Shown piece after piece: positions 22,380-34,840 of a DNA stretch of 64,000 bases (position 1 is its first letter; every line of letters begins with the position of its first letter). The position numbers and the translations under genes are program-made. The notes beneath the pieces are model-generated. The model did not search any database and was not told where the DNA came from. It was given only the letters and a program-made list of their open reading frames with translations. The stretch comes from Porites lobata (Eukaryota > Cnidaria > Anthozoa > Scleractinia > Poritidae), in assembly GCA_942486035.1 (NCBI GenBank), contig CALNXK010000025.1, forward strand, positions 1,768,501 to 1,832,500, written 5' to 3'.

Positions 22380-25300
22380 CAATATTTATTTTATAATAAC
22401 TTTTTCTTAGTGTGTTTCACAGAATGATATAATTTTGAAAATTTAAAATTACAGGCAAAGCAAAACATGTTGGATGTTAAAAAGCAGAGGCTCAATGTGG
22501 CTTGTCAAGAGGTAGGTTAATAGAAATGTATAAAAATGATTTTAGCAAGCTTTCATGTTTTTTTTTGTTTTTGTGCAACGCCAGTGTATGATGTTGCATT
22601 TTATACAAAGGAAATAAAACTTGAGATAGGAAATTTCTTTTTTATCTTCGTTGTTTTATCCTCATTCTTCTACCACCTCTACATAAAAATTACACCAAGG
22701 TTAAAATTTAACTGAACACTCTGGAAACAAATACTACAATAACAACAACAACAGCAACTGTCTCTTGCTGAGTGAAAGTAGAATCGCTTTGTGGTAAAGA
22801 AAAATACTTAGGGTCTTAGCTATATTGGCTAACAACATGGCTCAGGGAAAAATACTGGTAAGTTTCTTACCCTTCTGGATCATCACACAGTCACTGTGAA
22901 ACACATGTCTCAGGCTCAGTAAACCTCTTAGTTCTAACTTTGGCTTCTATGACCTGCAGGTTCAATTTTGGACTTCAGAGCTTGAGAGGCGAGAAAGACG
23001 TCAAGAAAGGCAACCAAAGCACGTAAAACAGGGCAGCTTGAGTTCATCTTCGTCAAGTTCAACAGTGAGCTCTATCACTAGCAAGTATGATGTCAACCAG
23101 CTGAAGCGGGAGATATCTCAAGCTAAGGCCAGGGTATGTAGCTTTCTGACAAATGAGTCATGTAGTGTATTGTTTTTCTCTGGAGCAATGGCAGTAGCAA
23201 AACATTTAAAGTGCGTCCTGTGTTTAAGGAGATGTGATGTGTAGGTTGAGAGTTTTTCTGTGTGAAGTGATTTTCCTTGTGCTTAGATGCAGTTTTATGT
23301 TTTTGGCCTGTTGAATAGTAGCACAGTTCCTTGCTCCCAAACCGGTCAAGTTTGCTTTGTTAACTGGTAGTTTCATTGTATCATTTTCAATATTGAAACT
23401 TTGATCTTGAATGCAAAGGGGGCAAACTGAACAAGGTGTTTAATAATTTATGTTAGTTTATCTGCCTGAAACAGAGTTCATTATCCCATACACAGTAGAT
23501 ATTTTACCTTTGTTTTTTGTCCTAAACAGGGTCAGGGGATTCGAACAATCAATGAAACTCCTGAGCCCAAACTTGTGTCAAGTGTGAAGCTTTTTGCCCC
23601 CAACCCCCCCGACCCTAACCCCTGTTCGCTTGCCTTTGTTTTGTTAAGTTATGATGGCTTTCACAGCCATGGATAGATCATTGCTGTGAAAAGTGAGTAG
23701 TGCAGTAGTTAAAACGTCTTTGCTGTCTTAACAGGTTGAAGAGCTTAAACAAGAAATGGATAATGTTTCAAATGAGGTGCAAGCTGGTAAGGAAGGCTAC
23801 AAAACATTGGAAAGAGTGGATAGAAAATTGTCCTCACATGCAGGCTGTAAAAAGGAAGATGTTCAAGGGTTGGTGGAGGAAATTCAGAGCATGGAAAGAA
23901 CTTTGTTTCTAAAAGAGCAAGAGAAGAAAGACCTTGTTCAAGCTTTGCTGAGACTCAAAGACAACTTGTCGCATCCTGATTCCTCAGTTGAGGTAGGCGA
24001 CCAAGATTTTGCATTGTTGTGTTGCTGTGAAACATGTGCTCAGAACCTCTGTATTATTGGAGGGCATCTCTGACTCTGTAAATTGTACAATGTAGCATTG
24101 GTATTTGCCATTTTAAAATCATTTTGAAACCCTTTATGTAGCCTGCAGTGCAGGCTTAGTTTGAGCAGGCGAAAGCTTCTTTATGTTTGTATTGTTTTGC
24201 CACCATCTTTGATTTTATAGCGCTTTCGTGAGCAAAACATTCATGCTCCTGAAGAAAACATTTGCACCGCAAGCTACCCTTTATGTCCCAAGAGTGACCA
24301 ACATCAGTTTTTCTTCCAACAATATCACTGCACCATTAAGACAAAAAATCATATTAATTTTCTCTTTCCTCACCTCTTTCTAGGCGAGAGAAGATTCTAG
24401 CGATGTAAAAATCAGTGTTGGATCACAACTAGATCTTGGTTCTGACTCTGCCATCGAAGTACGCTCGACCGAGCAACTTAGACGCGACAGACAAGAATTA
24501 AAAGCTGAATATAAAGACGCTCGAAAAACTGAATCAAAATTACAAAGTGAAATTTCACGGTTGGAAGAGAGAATGACTCAGGATGATAACAACGCAAGTT
24601 TAAAGCCAGGCCTCTTGCATGAAAAAGAGACTTTACTTGAGGAACTTCGACGATTCCAATCATTTGTTAGATCCGAAGGAGAAAAGGTTTGTTTTAATTT
24701 TTTTTCTTTAAAATTTTAAAATGTCAGTTAGGAATGTTAAGGATTGGCATGTTGTTGTCTTCGTAGTGATATCAGGCAAAAAGGCAGCTTATGTTAAAAA
24801 ATAGCCTCAACGTTTTGAGTTTTCTAAGCTTGTACACAGTGATTTTCAAACTTACCTCTACCCGCGTGCTGTTTGCCTGTTGCCAATTTTCTTCCTGTGA
24901 AAACCTAAGACAACGTCAGCACCCCAAAAGCGGTTTAAAGCAGATTTTTAAGATGCAGAACTGCTACAACATTAAAAAAACCTTTTAGTGCTAAGCGTAA
25001 GTCTTGACTCTGTTTTTACGAAGTTTCTGTTGGTGTTCAAATATACCTTTGTGGCGACACTTTTCTCCCGCGCTTTGCGTTGGCCTCATGCAATAACTAC
25101 GAAATCTGATTGGTTCATTTGAGACTTCTGGGTGTCTGTGATTGGCCAGATTTTGATTTTGGTGCGAGTTAAAAAGATCACTTGCCACACCAACAACTCA
25201 GAGAGTTGAGAGTTCCACGAAACAGATTGAAATATCGAAGTCCAACTTTCCTTTATCAATCTTGAACTCATGATCCAAATGATCATCTGTCTAGCCCTTT

Positions 25301-25554
25301 TTTTGTAAATAATCACCTTCTTTCTGTGTGATGTGTCTTGCAGCAAAAACTTGAAGAAGAAAAAGATAAACTGTCAGCGGATCTTGACTCAGCTCGACTA
25401 CTTTCTGAGCGGGTTTTAGCCGATAGGAATCAACTCGAGACCGAGAAATCCATGTTGGTTCAGAAACTTGCAGAACAAACCAAACTTACCAACTTGCTCA
25501 ACATGCAACTCAAAAGGTAACCGTACGTTATATATCTTATTATAATTATTGTTA

Positions 25555-25589
<35 letters not shown>

Positions 25590-28500
25590 TTATGTTTTAC
25601 GGATGTCAAGCGTTTCATTGATGGCTGTTTAATTTATGATTTGTTTATTTTACGCTCTTCAGTCTTTCCGGAAGCACGCCCTCTGTGTCCTCCTGTTCAA
25701 GTCGATCCCTCTCGTTATCCGGAAGTCGGGGCTCTCTATCAGCATCAAGCCGAGGCTCACTGAATTCGCTTAACTACCCTGATATGAGTCACAGTGGTGG
25801 AAGTGAGATGCTCAATCTACGAGAACTCCACCAGCGCGTGACAGATATGCTTCAAACAATGCCGCGTGACGCGACTGCGGCGTTTCCACCTATGTATGGA
25901 GTACGGACATCTGGTGTTCCAACGAGCTATACTCCCACTTCCGGTAGAGCGACGCATCCAAGTGCGAGTAACTCGTCACAAGTGTCGCTGTCGTCACGTG
26001 ACTCTATGTCGTTGTCTTCGCATTCACCCCCGATCTCTCCGAGTACTAGCGATCGCTCACCGACGCAGTCTCCGGCAACTGCTGGGGTTGTGGCTACCGA
26101 AGGGGAAAGTACTGCTGTTTTAGACGGGACGGAGTTAGAGAGGAGCTCTTTAACGCAGGTTAGTTTTATCCTACCTTCGCCTTTTTGCATGAAGAAGGTC
26201 GCTGTAACGTGTTTTGTGACCTCTTTGCGCAAAAGGTCCCTTTTCCTTTCGAAGCAAGGAAAATGGAGACGTCTGCATGCAGACGGCCAGCTGTCGGAAA
26301 GTGTCTCTGTGTTCCTCCTTCTTAAAACTTCACTCTATACCCAACCGTTCTTTGACACTCTACTTTTTCGTTCTTGCACTCCTTCTTTCCTCACGCCTTT
26401 CTTATTCTTTGTTGTTTTTATTTCAGGCTGAAGGGATACCAGTTCAACAGCGAATTCGTCTCCTAACCACCGAGTCCAAATCCAGCGAATCTATCAACGC
26501 CATTCCCTTCATCCCCTTGTCTCCCATCACGGAGGGAATTCCGGCACTTCCGCTGGGACGTTGCGAAGTGTCTTTACCCCCCACGGGGTCTCGACCCGTT
26601 ACGGCTGCGCCATCGGATGAATCAGTAGCAGCTGATAGCGGGGTCTTTGACGCGTCCCAAGAAAACCTAAAGGCCTCGCAGAGTAACGGTGACTTGAGAT
26701 CAAGAAGAGACTTCGATGAAGATTCAACGGAAACGTCGCAGGTTAAAATCGGACTTACGTACGATGTCGATCGCGAGGCCTTAGTCGTTTGTATTGACGA
26801 AGCAAAGAGCTTAAAAGCTCTTGGAAACACAACGCAATGTAAGACGATGTACGTCAAAGCTGCGCTATTGCCGTGTGCGCCGAGTGAACGCTGTATCTTG
26901 GAAACAAAGCCATGTAATTATCAGGAAAACCCAGTGTTTGGAGAGCAGTTTCACATTCCGCTTGCCAAAGTAAGAAAACCAGCTTACCGGCACTTCATTT
27001 AACACAAAGTCGTCACTCACTCAGGCATGGGGGGAATCAGTTCGGGCACAACTGGATCTGTAGATTGGGAAATTTGAGCGGTGGGGAGGGGGAGGAAGGA
27101 GGGGTTGGGGTGGGTACGAATTCGACAGGTTCCCACCGTGCTGAGATAAATCATGTTGCCGGTTCGCCTTTGAAGAATGCTTAAGAGTAGGAAATTCTTT
27201 CAGAAAAAAGCGCGGACAAGTCAACTCATCAGTGCCATTAAGCGAGGAGAATGCTGACTTTTCCACGCTGGATGGAGGCTCCGCCGCCAAAAACTTTTCA
27301 CCGAACTCGCATTAGTGAACCTGCTCGCAGGCTAATCAATGTGCTGTCGAATAGTCTTCGACTGAAAACAGGGTCTAATAAGATGACAATGATAGTGTCC
27401 TGTGATCTGATTGGGTAGGCTAAACAGTAAACATGCAAGTCATAAATATCATAGACCCAAACTTCAGCTTGAAGACATTGTTTATACAGTCAAGTCTCTC
27501 TTAACGGACACCTAGAGTTGGTCACTGTCTTTCTTTACGCCTTTTATTTGACTCTCTATAATGCGGACATCTCTCTAAGACGGACACGTACTGCTGGTCC
27601 CACGGGTGTCATTCTTAGAGGGAGTTGACTGTAGTTTTGAATTAAAGTTTTAAAGTGGTTTACTTACACTTATTCGCCATTTTCACTTCTCTCATAATAC
27701 ACATTGTTTGCCCCCCAAAATTTTGCACAAGCATTGTCATATATTTCTCTTGGAACCACTGTTTTACCCAGGAGAAATCAAAAACAAAGGTTATGCAAAG
27801 TTTGAGGGGCAAACAAGTTCTATTATGGGAGATTGCAAATGGCGAATAAATATTTCGGTTTAAGTATGAACCAGGATCCGTATTCCGCTCTAAGTGAATT
27901 TAGGTGGTAACGTAAACGTTCGGCTGTAAAGGATAGGAATTTTTGAGAGGAGAAATTATATTTATCATTGTCATTTTTATCTCTTGCAGAGTAAACTGAC
28001 CAGTAAGACCCTTCAAGTGAACATCCTTACTGTCAACACCTTAGAGACGGAGGAGCTTTTGGTAAGTTGACATCTTTCTGCTTCTTAATTTGATCGCGGT
28101 AAATGAGATATGTGTCAGTATTTTAATGATTATTTGATTTCTTTATTATATTTTAAGGGCGGGGCACAAATCAGCCTAGCGGATTTTAACGTTCAAACTC
28201 CGGTGCGATTTCGATGGTATAACCTCCTAAGTTGCGCGGTAAGTAAAATACAACAACAACAACTCAGTTTATTTATTTCAAAGTTTTTGTCACAAAAAAT
28301 AAATTCATATACAACCCGAAAGTCGCAAAGGCTATTCGAGGCGGGTTGCGTAAAAAATAATGAAGTACTTTCGTAAAGTAAAATGTAAAAAAAAAAGTTA
28401 GTTGTACTCGACCTCTTGTGTATATCCAGTGTTTATTTCTATTGCGATATCACAGTAGTGTGAGTCTCGAAAGAAAATCGTAAGTAACAAAAAAACCGCA

Positions 28501-31500
28501 GGTGATGATCACAAAATCTGGGAACCAACAAGTGTTTCTCCACTTTGCTTGCAGTTTTTCCAGTCAGCGGCTGCCAAGTACCCGCGTAAGAGTAATACTA
28601 CGACACCGATTGGTTCCCTGTCTTTGGATAGTGTAAACGAGTCAAAACGAGGCAATCTGCGACCCAGCTCATGGGTGAGTTTCTGTGAAAAAGAGAAATG
28701 AAAACTTCGTTTGTGACACCAGATAATCCAGAAACGTTATTCGTGACATAAACCTCTAGTGTCAACCGCCCCAAATTTAAAGTAACTTTGTAAATCGTTA
28801 CATTAAATTGCCCCGCGCCTAAGTGTGCTCACTGCGGTCCTCTGTTTTACCAACGTTCCCAAAGTACAAATAATCGCGGGTAAAACCTGAGTAAGTTTTC
28901 TAGTTTTGAATTTGTATTTGTTGTCAAAATCAAGGATATAGGCCCCCGACTGAACTAAAATGTCTATCAGCCTGTTAGCTGTCCTTATGGTCAAGCGTAT
29001 TTTTGTAATATACAGTGAACTTTCTCTAAGATAGACACCTCTGGGACCGGCCGCCACTATGTGCCTGTCTTCAAGAGATGGTCAACGTAAAGGAACGAAG
29101 AAAGGCAGAGACCAACTCTAAGTGTCTGTTTTAGCGAGAGTCGACTGTATGTCTTCCTGACTAGCTTTTATTTTATTCCTGTTTTAACAGTGCGAGGGTT
29201 CTACATTCAGTCTCGAGTCAGCGGTTGGGTTTGAGCGGGTGCCCTTTACATCAGTGAGTCAAGAAGTACTGAACCAGCCAGGGGACAGCCAACCTATACG
29301 CAAGCGTACCGCTGGAAGGCCGGTAGAGAGGGCTCAGTCTCAGGGCGACAGTGTGATCAGCGGTGGTTCTCTGCAGGACAGAGACAGTGACTTCGAACGA
29401 TCGCCTGTAGCTCGGTCCAGACCCCTGCTGGGAAGGTCAAAGTACTCTCGCAAGTTTTCTGATCCGCAACCCCTAGGATTGTTCCCAGCACATGTAAGTG
29501 CTTGAAAGATCTTTAAAGTCAAATTTTAGGGATTGTAAATTCTGAAGGAGAAAGTCGAGGAGTCAATTGATCTTTCCAAGTAGCGATTGTAAAGTGGCAA
29601 AATTGGACAGGCGTTTGTATGGTGGGGGCAAGTTCATGCCCCCCACCTTACGAGGGTCTAAAATTTTGAGACTTTTTGGAGCAATATCTTTGCTCGCTAT
29701 AGGCGTATCACTTTTGAATTTGGTAACGTTACTAATTCAAGGCGCTCTTAGACTACGAGCAGTCTCTCTTTTTGCTTGCTCCGTCGAGAAAATCGCCCGA
29801 AACACGCAAATGACCACGCGCGTGACTGAAGGCGCGAGACAGGAGAGGCCTGACAAAAGAGAATCTCTCTTCTTTCTTCTCGGACTGCCGCTCTCGTTTC
29901 TCGTGTCTCGCTGCATCGTCGCTCAACGCTCGCGCGTGCGTGTACTCCCCTTACTAAATCTGAAGAAAAAGAGGGGCTGCTCGCAGTCTAAGGCGCTCTT
30001 GGAATGTGCTCACTGCGGTCCTCTGTTTTACTAACGCTCACAAAGTACAAACAAGGGAAGGTCAAGCCTGAGTAAGTTTTCTAAAAACTTGAAAAGAAAA
30101 AAAAAACATGGGAAAGTCTATAAGTATAGAAAATGATGAACAAGATAGTTGTTTGGTCGATCCGGCGTACTTTCTACTTAGCCTTGGCAAATTATGGGTC
30201 AGAAACAAATGAATTAATAAGACTCTGGCATTATTTTCAAAGGGTGAAGATGACGAGGTTCCAATGATGCAGCTGAGCCACGCGCTCTATGACATCAATC
30301 TGAATCGCAGTAACTCGGACTGTACCACACGGAAAACCGATCTCAGTCCATTCGTACGCATGTCAGTGGAACGAACGAGTATGAGACGAAAAAAGGTGAG
30401 TGAAGGTTCCGAGAACTTCATTAATGTCTTTTATCTCACCGATTGGTCAAAAGGAAAAGAAAAGATAGAGAGAAAGAGAGAAAGAAAAACAGCTAAACAA
30501 CAAACAGAACCGAACAAAAGTTTTGAAGGAACAGTACTCGAGTGCTTTCTCGTAAAATGTTATACGTTCAAAGTACAGTTGACTCTCCCTTAAAGGACAC
30601 TTCTATAAGAAGGACACCTCGGTGAAACGGACACCATGGAGTTGGCGGTCCCTACATTCCTTTACTCCCTTTATATGACTCTCTATAAGACGGACACTCA
30701 GAGCCGGTCCCAAAGGCGTCCGTTGTAATACGAGTTGACTGTAAATCCTAAAAATCCCTTTATCACATTAAAACAGTATCGTGCCGCTTTTTTGCCAGGC
30801 ATCGGACGACTTTCCAACCCTCCTCAAAGTATTGTTCACACTCCCGGTTTTTATCATATGACTAGAATTCCAGTAACTCAAGTGGACCCGACTGTACTTC
30901 CGGTTTCATTTTTGACCAGACTCCACTGGACTCCAGGTTTTGTCCACTGGAATTTAGTCGAGAGTATTGGACATAAGTGGCAGCTTAAGGGTTTTTGCTT
31001 TCATCGCCCAAACCCCACTTGAAAACCTTAAGGTTTCGTTGGTACAATGGTTCACAGAGAATCGAGATATAATGTTCTGTTTGTTCATTTGCAGCGCCCA
31101 ATGTCGTGGCAAGGGATTCAGCAGTACCAACAGCTTATACCCCACTTTGAAGAAGGAAGTGGCCGAACAGCTATGGACTTGGAATTACACTTAGAGGCCT
31201 CCAGAGCCAAGCAGGTCTGTGAACTCACTTAAACAATTTGAACTCCTAAAAGGGATTTTTACTCCTCTTTAAGTCGCAAACTCACGATAACCCTCAGTAA
31301 ATGTTGGTACGTCCACGCCTAGTGGGGGCCAATCAAATAAATGTAATAAGGATAAATTGGCAAGTCTGGGAGAGAAGGGCTGCTGGATCAATTTAGGTTT
31401 TTGGGAAGCTTCCCACCCACCCCTTCCCTAAGCCAACATTTTGCCCTAAGCGAGAAGTAAGTGTTAATGTTGGCTTAGGGGAGGGGTAGGTGGACAGTTT

Positions 31501-32905
31501 CCCAGAAACCTAAATTGTTCCGGGCTTTCTTCCCTCCCCCATCTTCTGTTTTCCCCGGGAATTCCGGCTTTTAAGCCCGGAAACACGACCTTTCAGTCAT
31601 AACTGAGTTATACAAGTATTATTTCATGGGGTGCAAAGGTGAAACTGCACACCAAAGGTAACCAAAGGTGACCATGTTCCCTCTTTTATGATTTAGCTTC
31701 AGGTCAACGATGAAATTAAACGGTTATCCCAGCTAAAGAAGCGAATCGAGGAAGCCATCGACGGAGGTTTGACTGAAATTCCCAAGTGGATTGAAGAGAG
31801 TGAAGAGTTTCAAACACTTCTGAGAGATGTGGAAGTAAGTTATAAAACCTTATTTTTTATATTTTTGTAGCTACGGGACTGCCGTGGTCTTATTCTGGTG
31901 GTTATAGAACAAGTTTCCAAAAACGAAATAACAATTATTGGCGAACAGGAGCTTGCGCAATTCTCCATTCCCTTGCCAATTCGTCACTATAGAAACGGGA
32001 AGAGAACCGGAGCAGAAATGCGTCCCGCAGTTGTTTCAGGGATCGTTACTGGGGGCGTGCCGGTCAGCTATTGGCTAATTTTTTCCCTTGTCTCTTGCAA
32101 CAGTCCCAGAAGACTGTGCGAAAATGAACTCGTCCCAGTTACCCTCTCGTTTCTAAAGTGGCGAATTCCGAAGGAGAGAACTGAACTTGAGAATCAAAGG
32201 ATGTCTTGTTTTTTTTCTGGCTGAAAAGCCCACCGCCCCCCTCCCCCCTCCCATTGGTAATTGAAGTATCATAGAAGAGAGAACGGGTAAGTTTTCGTCA
32301 AATTTAAAGCATAGTTGTCCCTATGTTTATATTACTCTTTGTTGTTTTCAGGGATTTAGAAGTCTAAACTTTCACAGTCATCGCGGTAGAAGTCCTTACT
32401 CGAGAAGAAGCCACAAGGCATTGAGGTGAATAGAAGTTTAGCTTTCTTTGTGTGAGTATTTATACGAAGTGAGTGAATCACGAAACTCTCGAAAAACCTT
32501 ACCTTTAGTTTACGGCTACGCAGCTGTTATTAGTTTGTGCATTCACGTTCTCTTTGGGTATGTCTGAGCATTTTTAACCAAAACAAAACAAAACGACAAC
32601 CCCCCAAAACAACTGAGGCAGACAAAACAATCAATACTCAGAAAAAAAAGCGTGTGGTCGCCGGCGTTCAGCGCGGAAAAGCGCACACAACCAGGTGATG
32701 ACCAGTTTTAGTTTTGCACCAGTTTGGTTGATTTGTCAGTTTAAGTCAATCACGTGACAACAACATAGTACGCCGAAGTAACCAATGATTTTCCATTTTT
32801 ATTTATGTATTTATTCATATTTCTTTCAGGGAAAGATTTCCTCATCTTCCTCCAAAACAAGTGAAATCGCCTGTAAATCCTAGTACAAGTGAGCACTGGG
32901 TATAA
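16273..32905 (+). CDS. WWC1: WWC family scaffold protein (KIBRA orthologue), 20 coding exons
   Basis: KIBRA recruits and activates Hippo-pathway kinases (with Merlin and Expanded/AMOT-type partners) and binds aPKC; cytoplasmic, cortical. Exons: 16273-16400, 20024-20064, 20928-20996, 21815-21909, 22455-22511, 22960-23133, 23735-23992, 24384-24686, 25344-25516, 25663-26158, 26427-26969, 27990-28061, 28158-28238, 28555-28674, 29191-29493, 30243-30395, 31095-31214, 31697-31834, 32352-32425, 32830-32905. All are GT-AG and the phases join to one 1157-residue frame (human about 1110). WW1 is at about 11-42 (W15, W37). WW2 is at about 58-88 and lacks its second Trp (A84), as in other KIBRAs. Heparan-like or catalytic motifs are absent. 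Coiled coils at about 105-430, a Ser-rich linker (433-600), a DESVAADSGVF motif before a C2 domain (about 704-830, exons 11-13), an aPKC-region-like RTAMDLELHLEAS (exon 17) and a last coiled coil follow. The C-terminus is EHWV, a possible PDZ ligand. The family is certain; the symbol stands for the single invertebrate WWC gene. Confidence 0.96.
16401..20023 (+). other. WWC intron 1
   Basis: A 3.6 kb intron between the WW1 exon and the 41-base exon 2. I see only AT-rich sequence with short frames and no convincing transposon ends or alternative exons. Long first introns of this kind often carry enhancers, but nothing here can be assigned. Confidence 0.6.
21085..21358 (-). mobile_element. tRNA-derived SINE in WWC intron 3
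   Basis: On the minus strand the head GGGAGCAAGGGTAGCATAGTGG and the downstream GGGTTCAAATATC are good A-box and B-box pol III promoter elements. The body that follows (CTCTCCCTTGCTCC, GGTTTTCCCCTCTCC, AATTCCAA) matches the element at 47040-47340. About 270 bases long. Confidence 0.75.
21934..22150. mobile_element. AACCCTTTAAG MITE, copy 1
   Basis: Begins AAACCCTTTAAGTCCTAATA and shares a core (CCATACATTTCCTTAAAGAA, GATAAAAGATCAAAGCA, ATTCTCATAACC, in this orientation) with the elements at 38935-39180, 52573-52788 and 59557-59761. Lies in WWC intron 4, directly after exon 4. Confidence 0.6.
22332..22384. repeat. (TAA)n microsatellite
   Basis: About 17 near-perfect TAA units in WWC intron 4, the sort of tract that varies in length between individuals. 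Confidence 0.9.
25545..25590. repeat. (ATT)n microsatellite
   Basis: About 14 ATT units, with a few GTT, in the short intron between WWC exons 9 and 10. Confidence 0.9.
27487..27631. mobile_element. CAGTTGACTCTC Tc1-like MITE, copy 1
   Basis: Ends CAGTCAAGTCTCTC and (inverted) CAGTCAACTCCCTC, flanked by TA. The interior holds GGACAC and TATAAT..GGACA repeats shared with 29013-29147 and 30576-30741. Lies in WWC intron 11. Confidence 0.75.
28822..28905. repeat. Dispersed intronic repeat, copy 1
   Basis: GTGCTCACTGCGGTCCTCTG and the following 65 bases recur in the same orientation at about 30006-30092, with scattered mismatches. Both copies lie in WWC introns next to other transposons. Confidence 0.6.
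29013..29147. mobile_element. CAGTTGACTCTC Tc1-like MITE, copy 2
   Basis: Ends CAGTGAACTTTCTC and (inverted) CAGTCGACTCTCGC, flanked by TA. Lies in WWC intron 14, just before exon 15. Confidence 0.7.
29750..29989. mobile_element. MULE-like MITE with exact 11-base target duplication
   Basis: AGACTACGAGCAGTCTCTCT at the left is inverted at the right (AGACTGCGAGCAGCCCCTCT). AAGGCGCTCTT flanks it exactly on both sides (29739-29749, 29990-30000). A 9-11-base duplication is typical of Mutator-like elements. The interior is CpG-rich (CGCGCGTGACTG, CTCGCGCG). The 155-codon frame across it (29567-30034) is a by-product. Confidence 0.85.
30006..30092. repeat. Dispersed intronic repeat, copy 2
   Basis: Second copy of the 28822-28905 sequence. 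It starts six bases after the right target duplication of the MULE-like MITE. Confidence 0.6.
30576..30741. mobile_element. CAGTTGACTCTC Tc1-like MITE, copy 3
   Basis: Ends CAGTTGACTCTCCC and (inverted) CAGTCAACTCGTAT, flanked by TA. The best preserved of the three copies in WWC introns (intron 16). Confidence 0.75.
31385..31521. repeat. Long imperfect hairpin (foldback MITE) in WWC intron 17
   Basis: Left arm GGATCAATTTAGGTTTTTGG through CCCTAAGCCAACATT is complementary to the right arm ending TAAATTGTTC, with a loop of about 25 bases. Arms are about 55 bases with few mismatches. RNA of the intron could form a long double-stranded stem. Confidence 0.75.
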
Positions 32906-34840
32906 CAGAAAGAAAAAAGACAAAAAAGTATGGAGAGAAATTTCTTCCCCTCGTTAATATTAATTGCTAAGAATATTCACATGTATTTGCCGCAGTCTTT
33001 GGTTAGTGTTGTAACTTTTAAGTAGGTAGTTTGTTATAATTATTATTATTTTTTTTTGCGTTTTTGTAGTCAAACTAAATCGATGTTGTTGTACAAACAG
33101 ACCGAGAACTTCTAAAAAGTATAATTTAAGTTGTCTTTTTATTTTAACGAAAGAGAACTACTCTATAAAAGTTTGAGGAGCTCTGTATTTTTGTGGCTTG
33201 TTTATAACGATAGTTGTATTATTATGCTTTTCTATGGAGTATTAGAGTAAACGTTTTGCTACCCTGGCGGCCGTTTCTGATTCGCGGTTGTAAACTTTGT
33301 GATATTTTTTAGACTCTAAGCTACTATGAGAATTTGGTAATCAACTTTAACTAAAATGGAAGTCGAATTTGAAGCGCAAAAGTCCATATTTACAGTAATT
33401 TGTTACCTTGTCAGAAGCTAGAAGACAAACATCACGAAAGAGTACTGTTCATTAGCTATCATTCGTTGGACTCGTGTCACTCATTTCGTGACATTCTTAC
33501 ATAAATCTTTAGCTAGTAAAGCCTCGATTCCAGCCACTCTCTCGGGTCCAGTCTTTCTCCTCCTCGAGGGGAGTCTTGAGCGCGGGCTCATGTAATGAGC
33601 AGTGGCTGCCAATCGAGCTCAAATCCTGTATCATCATGATTGAAGCCGTTTCACACGCCACGATTTGTGCAATCTGTCGGCTTAGCATCATAGCAAATCC
33701 ACGCGCTAGGAATTACCCACCGATCTTTTTAACTAAAAGGTATCGCCGAGACGAGAATTGGCCTACTCACCTAACATCTGTTGCAGTGCAACCGATTTAT
33801 GTGTTTTTATGCGTCAGTTTTCGTGCCACATCGGTCTTAAATCCTCTCTTTCCTAAACCAAGTTATGGTGAGATGTTTTGCCATCCAAGCTTTTGTATCT
33901 GTGGACGAAATCCCGTGGTGTTTCCATTCAAATGAAACCTCTTGGGCTGATTCTTTGAATAGTAATATTGAAATCGTAGGATTTTACAGAAATCAGTTTG
34001 AATGTCTGTTTTTTTTTTCACTTTGGCCACCATCAGGAATGAAAGGGTTTAATTATGATGACAAATCGTAGCGTGCAAACCGGCTTTGAGTTGTACGTGA
34101 GCAAGGTCTTTTGTATCCCCACGTTGTATTTCTGACGGGCAGATGGATGGGCAATTTAAAATATCTATTTCCTTTTACAAAGAAGCATCTCAAATACACC
34201 CAAAAGTAAGAAATATATCCACGAAAATATTGTAGCGAAGAGATATAATTAAGCCTTGCTAAATCCAATACATATATTGCGTACCCTTACTGGTAATTTG
34301 ATAAAATTTTGTATCCCAAAAATTGAGCATACTTAACTGGGGTGTATATATTTATTTATTACCTTGATACACCTATATTCCATTTGTGAAGAATAATATT
34401 TTAATATATGACATTTATATACCTGGATAAACTCCAAAATGACTAAATTATGGTCGTTTTGCTTGTTATATAAATTCATTCGTTTATATTGTAAACGACG
34501 TAAGGTAATAAAATGAGAAAGCATTATTTTGCAGAAGAATGTCTTATGGTGATTATTGTAATAGACTATTTTACAGTTGTGTATTGAGTATCCTGGCATT
34601 AACTGGAAGTGAAGCTACAGGTGACCTTGCACTTTCGTTTTGGTGTCTTCCGCCCTCAAGTCTTCGAGCAGCCTCTTCATTTTTCCTTCCACAACTGAAT
34701 TATTCCATGCGTAAATCGCGCGCGTGCGTCTCGTCGTAATCCCCTCTCTGGGATAAGAACTGACTTCACGGATTTTAAGAGAAGAGGCGGACTGCAAGTA
34801 GTCTGTCCTCCCTCGCGTCCTTCGCTTATCTTTAGCCCTA
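32906..34840. other. WWC 3' UTR and intergenic
   Basis: Follows the WWC stop. There is no AATAAA close to the stop; one lies at 34507-34512, far for a 3' UTR but possible. The segment around 33905-34075 (ACGAAATCC, then CAAATGAAACCTCTTGG) resembles 62118-62260, pointing to another dispersed repeat. At 34775-34805 a single-ended relative of the AGACTACGAGCAG element may be present. Confidence 0.4.

Noticed and set aside
25685..26431. 248-codon ORF as a separate gene
   Set aside because: Only 25663-26158 is WWC exon 10. The rest reads into the intron after a GTTAGT donor.
26277..27002. 241-codon ORF as a separate gene
   Set aside because: It is WWC exon 11 (26427-26969) extended into flanking introns.
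29567..30034. 155-codon ORF in a WWC intron
   Set aside because: It runs across a MULE-like MITE and its target duplications and has no recognisable motif.
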